The notes beneath the pieces were generated by a model, which searched no databases, had not been told where the DNA came from, and saw nothing but the letters and a program-made list of their open reading frames with translations. Below are positions 15,001 to 23,439 of a stretch of 64,000 bases of DNA, one piece after another (within the stretch, counting starts at the first letter, position 1; each line of letters starts with the position of its first letter). Location: assembly GCF_041381155.1 (NCBI RefSeq), contig NC_091149.1, positions 9,254,609 to 9,318,608 of the forward strand. The letters are read 5' to 3'. The stretch comes from Argopecten irradians (Eukaryota; Mollusca; Bivalvia; Pectinida; Pectinidae). The position numbers and the translations under genes were made by a program.

Positions 15001-17543
15001 TTTGGAGCCCTCCAATGTACACCAGCCACATGGATAATACCTGTTATAAGTTGTTGATAGCACTACAAAGAAAGCACCACATGATTAATACCTGTTTTAA
15101 GTTGTGGATAACGCTAAAAAGAAGAAAAAACACATGGGTAATGCCTGTTATAAGTTGTGGATGCCGCTAAAATGAAAGCACCACATGGATAATACCTGTT
15201 ATAGGTTGTTGATACCACTAAAAAGAAAGCACCACATGGATAATACCTGTTATAGGTTGTGGATGCCGCTTAAAAGAAAGCACCACATGGATAATACCTG
15301 TTATAGGTTGTAGATGACACTAAAAAGAAAGCACCGCATGGATAATACATGTTATAGGTTGTGGATGACGCTAAAAAGAAAGCCCCACATGGATAATACC
15401 TGTTATAGGTTGTAGATGACACTAAAAAGAAAGCACCGCATGGATAATACATGTTATAGGTTGTGGATGACGCTAAAAAGAAAGCACCACATGGATAATA
15501 CCTGTTATAGGGTGTGGATAACGCTAAAAAGAAAGCACCACATGGATAATACCTGTTATAGGTTGTGGATGACGCTAAAAAGAAAGCATTCGTACCCATA
15601 CTTCAAATATCAACATACAGAGTGTAGATATTGGTGTTCCTCAAATCAATATATCTATCTGGAAACAAATTAGGGAACAACCAACTAAATGAAAAATGGC
15701 CTCTTGAATATACAAAATTTAACCCAGGATATAATTTCAACCCGGCCGCTGATTGGCTGACTAATTATGAATTTCAAAAGTAAAAATGTTTTCTGGCAGG
15801 TAATTATTCCTAGATAGCTATTATATGAGAACCTAGACTTCAACTATAGAACACAATAGCTAACTAATATTCCCTTGTTTTAATAATACATTACAATTAT
15901 AAATTTCAAAAGTAAAAATGTTTTCTGGCAAGTAATTATTCCTGCATAGCTATTATATGAGAACCTAGACTTCAACTATAGAACACAAAAGCTAACTAAC
16001 AATTTTTTGATTTAATAATTCATTACAAAACTTTAACGCTGTGGTCTACGTAAAATTATTCAGTTGGCTGTTCTGTACAACATACATAGATATTGAAAAC
16101 TCCTTTGTTTGTCTTTTCTGACGGTAAAATTATCGGTTTATGGTATTCTTTCCTTGCTACTATATGTGGACATATGGGGCCTAAAATAATATTTTCAACT
16201 AATATTATAGATATGAGTTAAGGAGACTCGTTGTATCCATCTTTTAATCTAATTTTGATTTTCCTATAGTCTTTCATAATAAATGAGACTTAATCCTTTT
16301 TCATTACCATTTATAATGTTATTTACTAATAGTTTTAATAAAACACATTTGACAGAATAGATGGTTTGGTTTGCTCAAAATATTTGTCATGTTGTTGATA
16401 CTGTCGAATTTCAAATCATTTTCAAAACAGACCATACTTCATACAACCAAGAAACAGTAAGAGCTAATTAAATGGAATGTTCATATTATTAAGAAAGATC
16501 ACAAAAATCAGAGAAAACTTGAAAGAAACTTGGTGAAGTCAGGGATTTCGATGAGAATTTATCAAGTTAAGTCTTATCAAATAAATTTTCAGCTAAATAG
16601 ATTTTTACCATAATTCGTCATGTCATTCCACTCTATTCATTCTTTCAACACATTCTTAAAGTTATTCAGATTTTTGAAAATCAATGAGTGCATATTTATT
16701 TAGGCCAAAAAAAATATGTCTGTTTAGGGTTACCCGACCGACCCTAATTTGTTTTACTCCCAACCCTAATTTTTTTTCCCACTTTTCTACGAAAAAAAAA
16801 ATAAAAGTCGGAATTTCGATCTCAGATTCCGGTTCCGGCATCATTTTAGAGTGAGAGACACTAAACAAAAAGAAAAGAAAAAATCACCCTCCCGACCAAC
16901 CGACCCTATTTTTTTTTTCCAATGTAACCCTAAACAGACATTTTTTTGCCTTATGATGACATCACTACACCTTATTTGCATATGTCGGCAAATAACGCTC
17001 TCTTATTTTGGACTTGTATATTATTTCATTGTGGTAGAAACAGGTCACACTCGGGGTAATTGGATATGGAATTTATTTCACATTCATAAGTTATTTCTTA
17101 TAAGATGACTATCATAGATCTCGTCGTAATAAGATACGTCAAATTTCCAGAATATAAGTCGACTTCCCGTAATGTTAGTCGACTTGCTGACATAAATATC
17201 TTAATAAGTCGTGTTAACTCAACTGATCGTCATAATGATCTCGAAAGCGCAACCCAAAATAACACGATGACAGAATTATGCACCATACACACTAAACCCA
17301 GTGGTGCATATTTGGCAATAGAACCACTGAAAAGAAATATGCACCATACACACTAAACCCAGTGGTGCATATTTGGCAATAGAACCACTGAAAAGAAATA
17401 TGCACCATACACACTAAACCCAGTGGTGCATATTTGGCAATAGAACCACTGAGATAGACTAAACAATCTATACAGAAAGACTATGCGTTCTTACCCCCAG
17501 GGAGTGTTAGCAGTGCTAACACAAGCGGAAAACCGAAATCCAT
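1..17543 (-). CDS. Secreted multi-EGF-domain protein, 5' complete, 3' end outside the window
   Basis: Coding exons, 5' to 3' on the minus strand: 17543-17495, 15062-14919, 13478-13350, 13138-13019, 12359-12201, 11661-11548, 9995-9840, 9013-8891, 8334-8212, 6950-6828, 6015-5893, 5071-4949, 4127-4005, 3474-3382, 2793-2728, 2363-2241, 1482-1360, 521-399 and 20-1. Every coding exon ends in phase 1 and has GT-AG borders, so each can be added or skipped without a frameshift. The order is signal peptide, Cys-rich domain, then EGF-like domains with the usual six Cys and the C-x-C-x-G-(Y/F)-x-G core. No transmembrane or catalytic segment appears in the visible part. EGF arrays of this kind are extracellular adhesion, matrix or ligand-binding modules, so a secreted or surface role is inferred. 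The gene resembles Notch- or fibropellin-like proteins only through EGF content, so no symbol is given. Confidence 0.87.
399..521 (-). CDS. Multi-EGF gene exon 18: EGF, second sub-type
   Basis: 123 nt. It ends CPGGYLGDNCDID with donor GTAATA, so it is the counterpart of exon 14. Confidence 0.84.
1360..1482 (-). CDS. Multi-EGF gene exon 17: EGF, amplified unit
   Basis: 123 nt. It is the same sub-type as exons 11-13 (CPEGYLGDTCEFD, donor GTAAGG) but with SCTIQ. It starts the second block of the higher-order repeat. Confidence 0.84.
2241..2363 (-). CDS. Multi-EGF gene exon 16: EGF domain
   Basis: 123 nt, phase 1-1. It reads DPCASDPCYYGGSCSIQ, then CPEGYLGSYCELA. It is more diverged than the amplified set. 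The acceptor is ATTCCAG and the donor GTAAGA. Confidence 0.83.
2728..2793 (-). CDS. Multi-EGF gene exon 15b: C-terminal half of the split EGF domain
   Basis: 66 nt, 22 codons, phase 1-1. It reads GTFVAVCKCEAGFLGDFC, which supplies the C-x-C and final Cys missing from exon 15a. The acceptor (ATTAAAG) is weak. The donor is GTAAGA. Confidence 0.68.
3382..3474 (-). CDS. Multi-EGF gene exon 15a: N-terminal half of a split EGF domain
   Basis: 93 nt, phase 1-1. It reads DPCVSDPCQNGGSCTVQY and then runs into a basic, Cys-free segment (PGRKRSDN). Only the first three Cys are present; the rest come from the next exon. The acceptor is ATTTCAG and the donor GTAAGC. Confidence 0.75.
4005..4127 (-). CDS. 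Multi-EGF gene exon 14: EGF, second sub-type
   Basis: 123 nt. It ends CPGGYLGENCDIE with donor GTAATA and a different downstream intron, both shared only with exon 18. This marks the end of a higher-order unit. Confidence 0.84.
4949..5071 (-). CDS. Multi-EGF gene exon 13: EGF, amplified unit
   Basis: 123 nt. Its protein sequence equals exon 11 (QYDGSCSIQ, PEGYLGDTCEFD). The donor is GTAAGG, followed by the shared intron start. Confidence 0.84.
5893..6015 (-). CDS. Multi-EGF gene exon 12: EGF, amplified unit
   Basis: 123 nt. It differs from exon 11 mainly by QYGGSC in place of QYDGSC. The same splice sites and flanking introns are repeated. Confidence 0.84.
6828..6950 (-). CDS. Multi-EGF gene exon 11: EGF, amplified unit
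   Basis: 123 nt, phase 1-1. It reads DPCVSNPCQYDGSCSIQ, then CPEGYLGDTCEFD. It is the first of four near-identical units spaced about 0.94 kb apart. The acceptor is CTGTTTTAG and the donor GTAAGG. Confidence 0.84.
8212..8334 (-). CDS. Multi-EGF gene exon 10: EGF domain
   Basis: 123 nt, phase 1-1. It reads DPCESNPCQYDGSC, then AVCKCPIGYLGDIC. The donor is GTAAGA. The acceptor (GATCAAG) has a poor pyrimidine tract, unlike its sisters, but length, phase and Cys spacing all fit. Confidence 0.78.
8891..9013 (-). CDS. Multi-EGF gene exon 9: EGF domain
   Basis: 123 nt, 41 codons, phase 1-1. It reads DPCKSDPCYNSGTC, then AVCKCQVGYLGDLC. This is the oldest-looking member of the 41-codon class that was amplified downstream. 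The acceptor is GTTTTAG and the donor GTGAGG. Confidence 0.84.
9840..9995 (-). CDS. Multi-EGF gene exon 8: extended ten-Cys EGF variant
   Basis: 156 nt, 52 codons, phase 1-1. DICDACAKHAEC is followed by CDCKCQNGGAC and CSCPEYYVGHQC, the same layout as exon 6. The acceptor is CATTATAG and the donor GTAAGT. The acceptor and first 12 coding bases recur about 20 times upstream in a 37-bp array. Confidence 0.83.
10000..10735. repeat. 37-bp minisatellite (about 20 units) copied from the exon 8 acceptor
   Basis: On the minus strand the unit is about 25 bases of intron end (ATAACTTATCATTATAG) plus the first 12 coding bases of exon 8 (ACATATGTGATG). Units become more diverged with distance from the exon. 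It lies entirely in the intron between exons 7 and 8. Confidence 0.9.
10846..11010. repeat. About 20-bp tandem repeat (about 8 units)
   Basis: The unit is close to TCTCCCCTCAATATTATTTA. It is intronic, between exons 7 and 8. No coding value is seen. Confidence 0.8.
11166..11472. mobile_element. MITE family M1 copy (long TIRs)
   Basis: The termini are inverted repeats of about 80 bases beginning near CATCCTCGATACTCCAGGGG and running through a CTCATAGTAAAA-type inner block. The core carries CCAATCACAGTCCAGCAAAG and AACTTCAAAGCCAC. Other copies lie at about 19.8, 20.4, 27.0, 42.8, 55.1 and 56.6 kb. No coding capacity. Confidence 0.8.
11548..11661 (-). CDS. Multi-EGF gene exon 7: EGF domain
   Basis: 114 nt, phase 1-1. 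It reads DKCASSPCQNGGHC, then YVCKCSYQYTGTNC. The acceptor is ATTTTAG and the donor GTAAGA. Confidence 0.83.
12201..12359 (-). CDS. Multi-EGF gene exon 6: extended ten-Cys EGF variant
   Basis: 159 nt, 53 codons, phase 1-1. An N-terminal Cys quartet (DICDNCASYASC, then CDC) precedes a short EGF-like half (CKNGGVC, CTCSDSYKGYQC). It is the same architecture as exon 8, which implies an older duplication of this module. The acceptor is AATTTAG and the donor GTAGGT. Decayed copies of its 5' end lie at about 12,500-12,710. Confidence 0.82.
12495..12710 (-). repeat. Decayed tandem copies of the exon 6 acceptor region
   Basis: Two extra copies have acceptors near 12,698 and 12,554. Each is followed by sequence like the exon 6 start (for example ATATATGTGCCAACTGTGCC) and then intron-like AT-rich sequence. 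The true acceptor is at 12,360. The copies soon lose the Cys frame and are not exons. Confidence 0.7.
13019..13138 (-). CDS. Multi-EGF gene exon 5: EGF domain
   Basis: 120 nt, phase 1-1. It reads NPCDNNPCQHQGTC, then YTCSCPPHYTGHNC. The acceptor is TACTTCAG and the donor GTAAGG. A canonical EGF fold with six Cys. Confidence 0.84.
13350..13478 (-). CDS. Multi-EGF gene exon 4: EGF domain
   Basis: 129 nt, phase 1-1. Core: SPCSCQNGGLCV, then YCACKPGFSGTLC. The acceptor is CTTCAG. The donor GTATTG is weak, so the exon may be skipped at times without losing frame. Confidence 0.8.
14919..15062 (-). CDS. Multi-EGF gene exon 3: N-terminal Cys-rich domain of unknown type
   Basis: This 144-nt exon encodes a 48-residue module with the core YYPCGWCTLEGSKCEW followed by KCSCFNNHSC. 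The spacing lacks the EGF G-(Y/F)-x-G signature. I do not recognise the domain. The acceptor is TTTGTAG and the donor GATC|GTAAGT. Its first 37-39 bases and its acceptor have been copied about ten times into the preceding intron (15,065-15,590). Confidence 0.78.
15065..15592. repeat. 51-bp minisatellite (about 10 units) copied from the exon 3 acceptor
   Basis: Each unit holds CTTTCTTTTTAG plus the first 37-39 bases of exon 3. Because 51 is a multiple of 3, the array is open on the minus strand and reads repeated YNRYYPCGAFFLASSTT. This is intronic, not a separate gene. Confidence 0.9.
15771..16030. repeat. 132-bp tandem dimer
   Basis: Two copies start at ATTTCAAAAGTAAAAATG, at 15,771 and 15,903, and differ by a few bases. 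Intronic. Confidence 0.85.
16703..16950. mobile_element. MITE-like inverted-repeat element
   Basis: Left end GGCCAAAAAAAATATGTCTG and right end CAGACATTTTTTTGCC form inverted repeats that continue through TTTAGGGTTAC. The interior has CCGACC-rich and poly-T or poly-A tracts. No ORF of note. Confidence 0.7.
17278..17455. repeat. 61-bp tandem repeat, 3 units
   Basis: The unit GCACCATACACACTAAACCC starts at 17,280, 17,341 and 17,402, almost identical. Each unit contains a small inverted repeat (TGCACCA and TGGTGCA). It lies 40 bases downstream of the exon 2 donor. Confidence 0.9.
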
Positions 17544-17562
17544 TATTTCTGTCGCTGTTTTT
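17495..17562 (-). CDS. Multi-EGF gene exon 2: start codon and signal peptide
   Basis: The coding part is 17543-17495. It encodes MDFGFPLVLALLTLPG, and the next exon completes a hydrophobic signal sequence with likely cleavage after VLS. The ATG is the first after the acceptor and is in frame with the downstream Cys-rich exon. The donor is GGGG|GTAAGA. The exon ends in phase 1. Confidence 0.82.
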
Positions 17563-18017
17563 CTGAGAAAAAAAAAAGAGAAAAATGAGAAACAAGCAAG
17601 TAAATGATAACCAAATGAATTCTGAAAATACAATTTAGCTTTAAAATGAAATAAACAATAATACTTATGTTGAGATAAGTCTGTTTCTAAATAGGAAATT
17701 TTTATATGTATCAATAATAAAAAAAATATACGACAACGAAATGTAACGCACAACATGTTAATCGAAACTACTCCTGTCCTGAACGCTCATTTTCTGCACA
17801 CAAAATGTAGCATACAAGAAAATTGCTAAATTATAACAAGATGCAAAATTTGGCCGATTCAGTTAAGCTCTCAAAGTAGACACGCCGCAAATATATATGT
17901 TCATTTAAGACATACCGTTATGAAGTTCATGATATTAACACCTTAACATATCTACATATGAATACAGTGTTAAACTTATATCCAATTCCTATTTTCATAT
18001 ATGATGAAGTGACATAC

Positions 18018-18045
18018 CTTATACAGCTGGCAGAAGGTGCTAGGA
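18018..18045 (-). other. 5' untranslated exon 1 of the multi-EGF gene
   Basis: Inferred between the TATA box and the donor GTATGT at 18017. It contains no ATG. The next acceptor is a long pyrimidine run ending CTCAG at 17563, 20 bases before the start codon. Confidence 0.5.
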
Positions 18046-18067
18046 GTGATGTTGAAATCAGCTGTTG

Positions 18068-18079
18068 CCTTTTATACTC
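18068..18079 (-). promoter_or_regulatory. TATA box of the multi-EGF gene
   Basis: On the minus strand TATAAAAGG lies at 18076-18068, about 50 bases before a clean donor (AAG|GTATGT, exon end 18018). Transcription would start near 18,045. This gives a short non-coding first exon spliced to the signal-peptide exon. Confidence 0.6.
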
Positions 18080-18739
18080 AAATGAGACATTCACGTGACA
18101 AAAGTTATTGTCAAAAGGCAATGAACACCGAAAATAAAATATGAAACTATCCGGGGTCGTTGTGATGATATCGTTGTCAAATCTGATCTCGTTAATAAAG
18201 ATATGATCAAATTGTAATGTAACAGCAGTTTAATTAATGCCTGTAGCAGTCTTCTTTCATAACATATTAAAAAGGACTTTGAACTTTTTATGTATGTTTT
18301 GTAACAAATGTTTTCGTTATATTTCACTTTTGTTTATGGTAATCATCACCCAACACTTTTCATGTAGGTATCGATTTACTTGAATGGTTGAATTCACTCT
18401 AGCTCAAAGACAAGTCGAATTGATGCAGTGACCGTGAGTAACAGTTGAGGGGTGACCATTGATTTTTTATTTTATTTTCAATATCTTCAACATCAGTTGA
18501 CAGTTTGCATAACTGACAAAACAGGTTAATGTTGTAATGTTGTCTTTGAAAATGATAATAGTTACACACAATCCTTCATTGCAAAATGTTCTGTTGACGA
18601 ACCAGGCAGATTTTTTTAAAATTAATCTTTCTAAAACCGGTATCCGAATTGGGGTCAGTGTGTTTCATTTTCTTTCTTTAAAAATGATTGCTATTTTCGG
18701 CTTCAATTCCTATAAAATGTGAAAAGAAAAAAAATAGGT

Positions 18740-18982
18740 TTAGTATTTTTCTTCCTTTACAAAAGTTACTTACTTTACACCATTACCACCATTGAAAAAT
18801 GTTCGCTTCTAATTTGACTTCAAGATAAAAATATTAAAAAGTAATTAATTGCATCCCGAAAAAATTCCGTAACACTATGTCCTATATGGAGTGAAGTTCT
18901 GATAGGCCATGCACAGAAAGAAAAATTAATTACTGGTTACGCATGCACCAAAAGCAAAATAAGTTACTATACTATAGTTACT

Positions 18983-19013
<31 letters not shown>

Positions 19014-19335
19014 GCCTTTTTTTTGTTAATTAACATGTAAAGATACACGATTAAAAACAAATTATTTTTCAAACGATGAGTATAATGTATGCTCTGTCAG
19101 CTTGAGAGATGACCGAACATAAACAATTTTTATCATTTTGACAACAATTGATGTTTAATCGTGTATATATATATATATACAAAAATACATAAACAAAGAT
19201 TTCGTTTCGCTTTTGCTGTCTGCGCAATCAGTGCCATATCCATATAGCGCATAATGTTATTGATTATTGACGGGATGCAATTAGTTATTTTAGATTCTTT
19301 TATTTTCAAGTGAAACAAGTTCAAATTTTAATGTA
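18740..19335. mobile_element. Inverted pair of MITE family M2 copies
   Basis: About 18,740-19,110 is in one orientation (ACACCATTACCACCATTGAA, then GCATGCACCAAAAGCAAAAT). About 19,131-19,335 is in the other (ACAATTGATGTTTAATCGTG, then GCGCAATCAGTGCCATATCC). Ends are degraded. It lies between the divergent EGF and C1q genes. Confidence 0.65.
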
Positions 19336-19837
19336 TCTGCTCTTATGTTCAATAAATAAAGAAATTATCAATCCCTGGGGTTACACTACTGATGCTTTTA
19401 AGCAACATTCACTCTGTTATTCACTCTGTTTATGCTGTGTCCGAATTTTGTGTTTTTCATTCGGGTAATAAATCTGCCATTGATCTCAAGCAAATATCGT
19501 GATTTTATAGACCTCATCAATGTGTCGACCGGTTAAAAACGAAGTCATTGATCTAGCATATTTGTTTCATTGCTGCTGTTATCTCCGACTTAATCAAATG
19601 CATTGGTTTCGTAATTTTCTTCTCATATTGTTTCAGTCTTTTAAAAAATTTTGTATATGATATCAATAAACACATTATCGATACTCCAGAGCCAAATATC
19701 ACGTCTTTGTTTTAATCCTAAAGTATTGATAATGATAATGTCGCAAAACTAAATTTGTTTGGAGTGCGACATGGATTGATATTTAAAGATTACTACATTT
19801 CCATTGTATTTAATTGTTAATATTTGCAGGGGTTTGC

Positions 19838-20085
19838 ATTTCACTAAATTCACGGGTTCACCTATATGCACGAAATATATACAGATTCACCAATCACAGG
19901 CCTGCAGGGACTTCCGTTGAAGATTACAAAGATAACGATGCTTAACTTCAAAACAACAGTGTAACTTTATTCGATTTTGTAGATGTATTTAAAAGGACCA
20001 AATTAATTGCCTTTAGTTTTGATATGACATATTTTGGGGATGAATATAACGATAGTGATAGTAACCCCTGGCGTATCGAGGATGC
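19838..20085. mobile_element. MITE family M1 copy, degenerate
   Basis: It shares CACCAATCACAGGCCTGCAG, a core matching AACTTCAAAGCCAC (here AACTTCAAAACAAC) and the right end CCCCTGGCGTATCGAGGATG with the intact copies. The left end is eroded. Confidence 0.6.
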
Positions 20086-20357
20086 ACGTAAGACACTTTA
20101 ATAGTAGCCCAGCGTAGATTTTCTCTTTCAACGCACTCTGTTGGTGCACAGAGGTTACTATTACAAAGCGTTATAATTATTTTAAGGTTTTATTTTCTAT
20201 AACACTTTCCAATGATAACTTCTCCTCAGATATGAAAAACGTGTGTTCAGCGAACTCGGAGTATCGGATATTTATATTATTTTACTTAACCAAACTATAT
20301 GTTTGTTAGCATGTATCATTTTATGAATTCAAGAAAAAACCCTTGCAGCTTGAAAGG

Positions 20358-20659
20358 CATTCTCGATACTCCACCGGTTACTATCACTGATATTATATCC
20401 ATACCTGGACTACATCATAGTTAAACTGGAGGCAGTTATTGAGACACAGGTAATTATGTCCTTTGATTTGCACCAATAACGGCACAGTGTAGTTTACTGC
20501 GTGGCTTTGAAGTCTCAATCTATAATCTTAAAAGGAAGAATCAGTAGACTGTGATTGGTCAGTTTTTTCTCCTGCTCAAATTGCCTTCAGTTTTACTATG
20601 AGATAGTCCAGGAGTGGATATAACGTCAGTGATAGTAACCGCTGGACTGTCGAGGACGC
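20358..20659. mobile_element. MITE family M1 copy, opposite orientation, next to the C1q promoter
   Basis: It starts CATTCTCGATACTCCACCGG and ends AACCGCTGGACTGTCGAGGA. The core reads GTGGCTTTGAAG, then GACTGTGATTGGTCAG, the reverse of the 11.2 kb copy. It ends 91 bases before the C1q TATA box. Confidence 0.8.
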
Positions 20660-20749
20660 TTGAAATGTAATGATAAGATAATAATAAAGTACAAAAGGTT
20701 AGTTGCCATCTGCATTTTTTCATGTATTGATAACAGAGTTTAAATTTGC

Positions 20750-20756
20750 TATAAAA
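20750..20756 (+). promoter_or_regulatory. TATA box of the C1q-domain gene
   Basis: TATAAAA lies 74 bases before the ATG at 20830, so transcription would start near 20,780 with a 5' leader of about 50 bases. There is no upstream ATG between the two. Confidence 0.65.
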
Positions 20757-20829
20757 CGCTGAACTGCTGACTATTACGCAGTTTAGTTTTGCGTTTCAAA
20801 AAGTCAGGAACGGCATTTCATTACTCAAA

Positions 20830-20941
20830 ATGTTATTGTTTTTACTGATATGTTTATTTGTAATTGGTGACGGTCCACATGTCAATACACAGCATGTCAC
20901 AGACACCAGAAGTACAACTACTGAGTCCACGGACCAGATTG
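20830..20941 (+). CDS. C1q gene exon 1: signal peptide
   Basis: The ATG is the first after the TATA box. The exon encodes the signal peptide and the Thr-rich linker ending STDQI. Donor ATTG|GTATGT, phase 1. Confidence 0.9.
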
Positions 20942-22432
20942 GTATGTTAAGGTAACTTATTCTCTAAATGTCCCATCACCTTTACATTTTAAATGAAATG
21001 GTAATGTTAAACGAGAGTAATAATTTTTTGTGTGGAGTCGTTATAATTGCACTTTTTAGCATTACAATATTTTCAATGACTATTTATGTATAGGTTTAAA
21101 CTTTATAAGTACAAAAAGAGCTGAAAATGATTTTTGGCAATACTGCCAAAAATCATTATATTAACATCTTCAGTGTAGTGAAATGAGTACATACCGTCAG
21201 ACCATGAAGCCATATTGTTGTCCACAATTTCATTGCACATTTTTACAGTATTATTAGTAATTGTAAAGTGATTTCTGAAGGCATGTTTCCATCTAAACAT
21301 GTATAAGGCATAAAAACAAAAATTTCACAGTGCATAACCTATGAATTCTAACTAACGTTTATAAGGCATTATATATGTTTGTCTGTCCGTTTGAATGATT
21401 TTCACAGCTTTATTCATTAAAACTTATGGTTTTAAATAGATAATTGAAGAAAAAATAACATGTCCAAATTTTCGGCCAGTTACGGCTCATATAACTTTAA
21501 TTAAAATGAATTATAAAAATGTATAAATTATTAATAGGGACATTTTAAACATCAAGCCAAATTTAAAGCCTTGATTGAAAGAATAAAAAGACGACAGGCA
21601 ACTAAAATAAAAAAAATGTTTCAGATGATATTCAAACATATTTTGCAATGCAGGCTCCATCATGAAGGAAAATGCTGTTCTTTTGAAACGGATAAATGAC
21701 CTTGAAAAGGAAAATAGGCTCATAAATAATACATGTACACGTAAGTGACCTTTTGTTGTTTCTAAATTCCAACTCAAAATTGTTAATAGATTTTATATAC
21801 CGGGAAGATGTTGAAGTTTAAACGTAAAATAACTATTACACATTTGATTATACGTGTAATATTTTTGGAACTTTGTGTTTTGATAATCACTTCACAAATA
21901 TATCATCACAAATATATCGATAAATAAGCATGCATGCCTAACATATTGACATTTTTTTTATATTCAGAATTCACTATGTTATATGAAAAAGATCTAAGGT
22001 TTTGACAATTTCATATCTAATTGAATTGAACAATCTGTTTAAGGAAACCAGGTCGGATTTCATGCCATGCTTTGGGCAACTCCATTTGTCAGCATTGAGG
22101 GTTATCAAACATTGATATTTGATAATGTCAAGACCAATGTCGGAAATGCCTACAACAAACAAAATGGTGTATTCACCGCACCAGTTCCTGGTCTTTATTC
22201 ATTCTCTACAACTGTTCATTTTAATCAACAAATACGTGAAGTATATTTCGTAATGTTAAAAAATGCAGACCGTGTTTGTAATGTGTACAAAGGAGATGAG
22301 GACACCGTGGCAACCTGTGCGGCTGTATTAAGTTTGGAGGAAGGCGACCATGTTTACATTCAGAACACCAATGTAGGAGTTGGTCAAGTTATGGGACATG
22401 ACTACAGCTCATTTTCTGGATTCCTCATCTAA
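20830..22432 (+). CDS. Secreted C1q-domain-containing protein, 3 exons, 195 aa
   Basis: Exons are 20830-20941, 21654-21740 and 22044-22432, with donors GTATGT and GTAAGT, acceptors ATGCAG and TTTAAG, and phase 1 at both junctions. Residues 1-14 are a strongly hydrophobic signal peptide (MLLLFLLICLFVIG). Residues 15-37 are Thr/Ser-rich. The second exon gives a short Leu/Ile heptad helix (MKENAVLLKRINDLEKENRL) that probably trimerises the head. The last exon is a full globular C1q domain, from VGFHAMLWATP through APVPGLYSFS to the terminal SSFSGFLI. There is no collagen stem. Molluscan proteins of this type are secreted pattern-recognition lectins; that role here is inferred from family. Confidence 0.93.
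21654..21740 (+). CDS. C1q gene exon 2: coiled-coil segment
   Basis: 87 nt. An earlier TTTCAG at 21,623 would bring a TGA into frame, so the acceptor TGCAATGCAG at 21,653 is chosen. The donor is GTAAGT. It encodes the Leu-spaced helix. Confidence 0.85.
22044..22432 (+). CDS. C1q gene exon 3: globular C1q domain and stop
   Basis: The acceptor is CTGTTTAAG. 128 codons plus stop cover the whole C1q fold, including the FxAxL-like start, the GVFTAPVPGLYSF block and the C-terminal SSFSGFLI signature. Confidence 0.93.
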
Positions 22433-22483
22433 CCGGTGGTATATATTTTAGCATTTTGATCTTCGTTTTACTCCGTACTACAG

Positions 22484-22600
22484 TCCCGTCGGTACTGACA
22501 GTCAATCGGAACACCTCGGTCACTTCTTACCACACAATCGGAACACATCGGTCACTTCTCACCTCGCTGACTTCTGTGAAGTTTCGGAAAAAAGGATGAG
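22484..22600 (+). repeat. 32-bp dimer and imperfect hairpin in the C1q 3' UTR
   Basis: CAATCGGAACACCTCGGTCA and CAATCGGAACACATCGGTCA are successive copies. The flanking GTCGGTACTGACAG and TTGTACCGACAGTG are inverted. It may be a small insertion in the UTR. Confidence 0.5.
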
Positions 22601-22754
22601 GTGATCAGAGAGGCTCGATCACGGATTGTACCGACAGTGTAACAAAGGGAAGTCACTCTTAATGGACCAGAATGATACTTATGCGGTTGTCATTTACGAT
22701 AGAATGGTTGTGCTGAATTATATTTATGATTGTGCAAATTACATTTTCTGTATG

Positions 22755-22760
22755 AATAAA
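22755..22760 (+). terminator. Polyadenylation signal of the C1q gene
   Basis: AATAAA lies 323 bases after the stop, followed by a T/GT-rich stretch (TTTGTCATTTTGTTAAC). The 3' end is predicted near 22,775-22,785. Confidence 0.7.
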
Positions 22761-23439
22761 CATTAAGAATGCACGAATTTGTCATTTTGTTAACATACAT
22801 TGTACGTGTACATATTTTTCATTTTTTATTTTCTTACTGGTAATTCCTACAGAAATGCAAAAGGTTCATCATAAAAACAATTTGTAATGATAAACAGTGA
22901 ATAAAACATTTTTCCAAATATTTTTTCCCCTATTGAGAATCTTGATACATGAAGCTCGTGTTAACAGATAAAATGACAATGTATTATTTTCTGGAATAAT
23001 ATTAGAAATATACACACGACAAAACACAACCAACAAGATATCTGTCTGGAATCTTGTACACTTGTAGCCCATCATGGAATGAGGAAAAGGAAAGTCAAAA
23101 GAAGGAAGGTCCGATTCTCTACTTGGCTATCTCTTCCTTCCCCAAATATTTCATGTATTCAGATCTCAGTTTCAAGAACATTTTTTAACTTCAAATGTTC
23201 CGTAAGAAAGCATTATCTTATATGTAATGCTTTTCTATGGAGAATTCTAAGTTAAGGTACTAGTATTCCTCAAAGTTAACGAAAGTTCATGGAACTAGAC
23301 CCAGATAAAACAATCTTATACTTAAGTTTAGACATAGCCAATCAATATTAGACTCACAGCTGATCTACGGCTGCATCATGTTCCTGGCAGGTGGTCGCCA
23401 ACTAATCATAAGAGGTTTCAACTTCAACCACGACACCAT

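Noticed and set aside
15270..15599. 109-codon minus ORF with YNRYYPCGAFFLA repeats
   Set aside because: It is the 51-bp acceptor array read through; it lies in an intron and has no own start context.
17271..17455. Short palindromic repeats considered as a CRISPR-like array
   Set aside because: Three contiguous 61-bp units without unique spacers in an animal genome; a plain tandem repeat.
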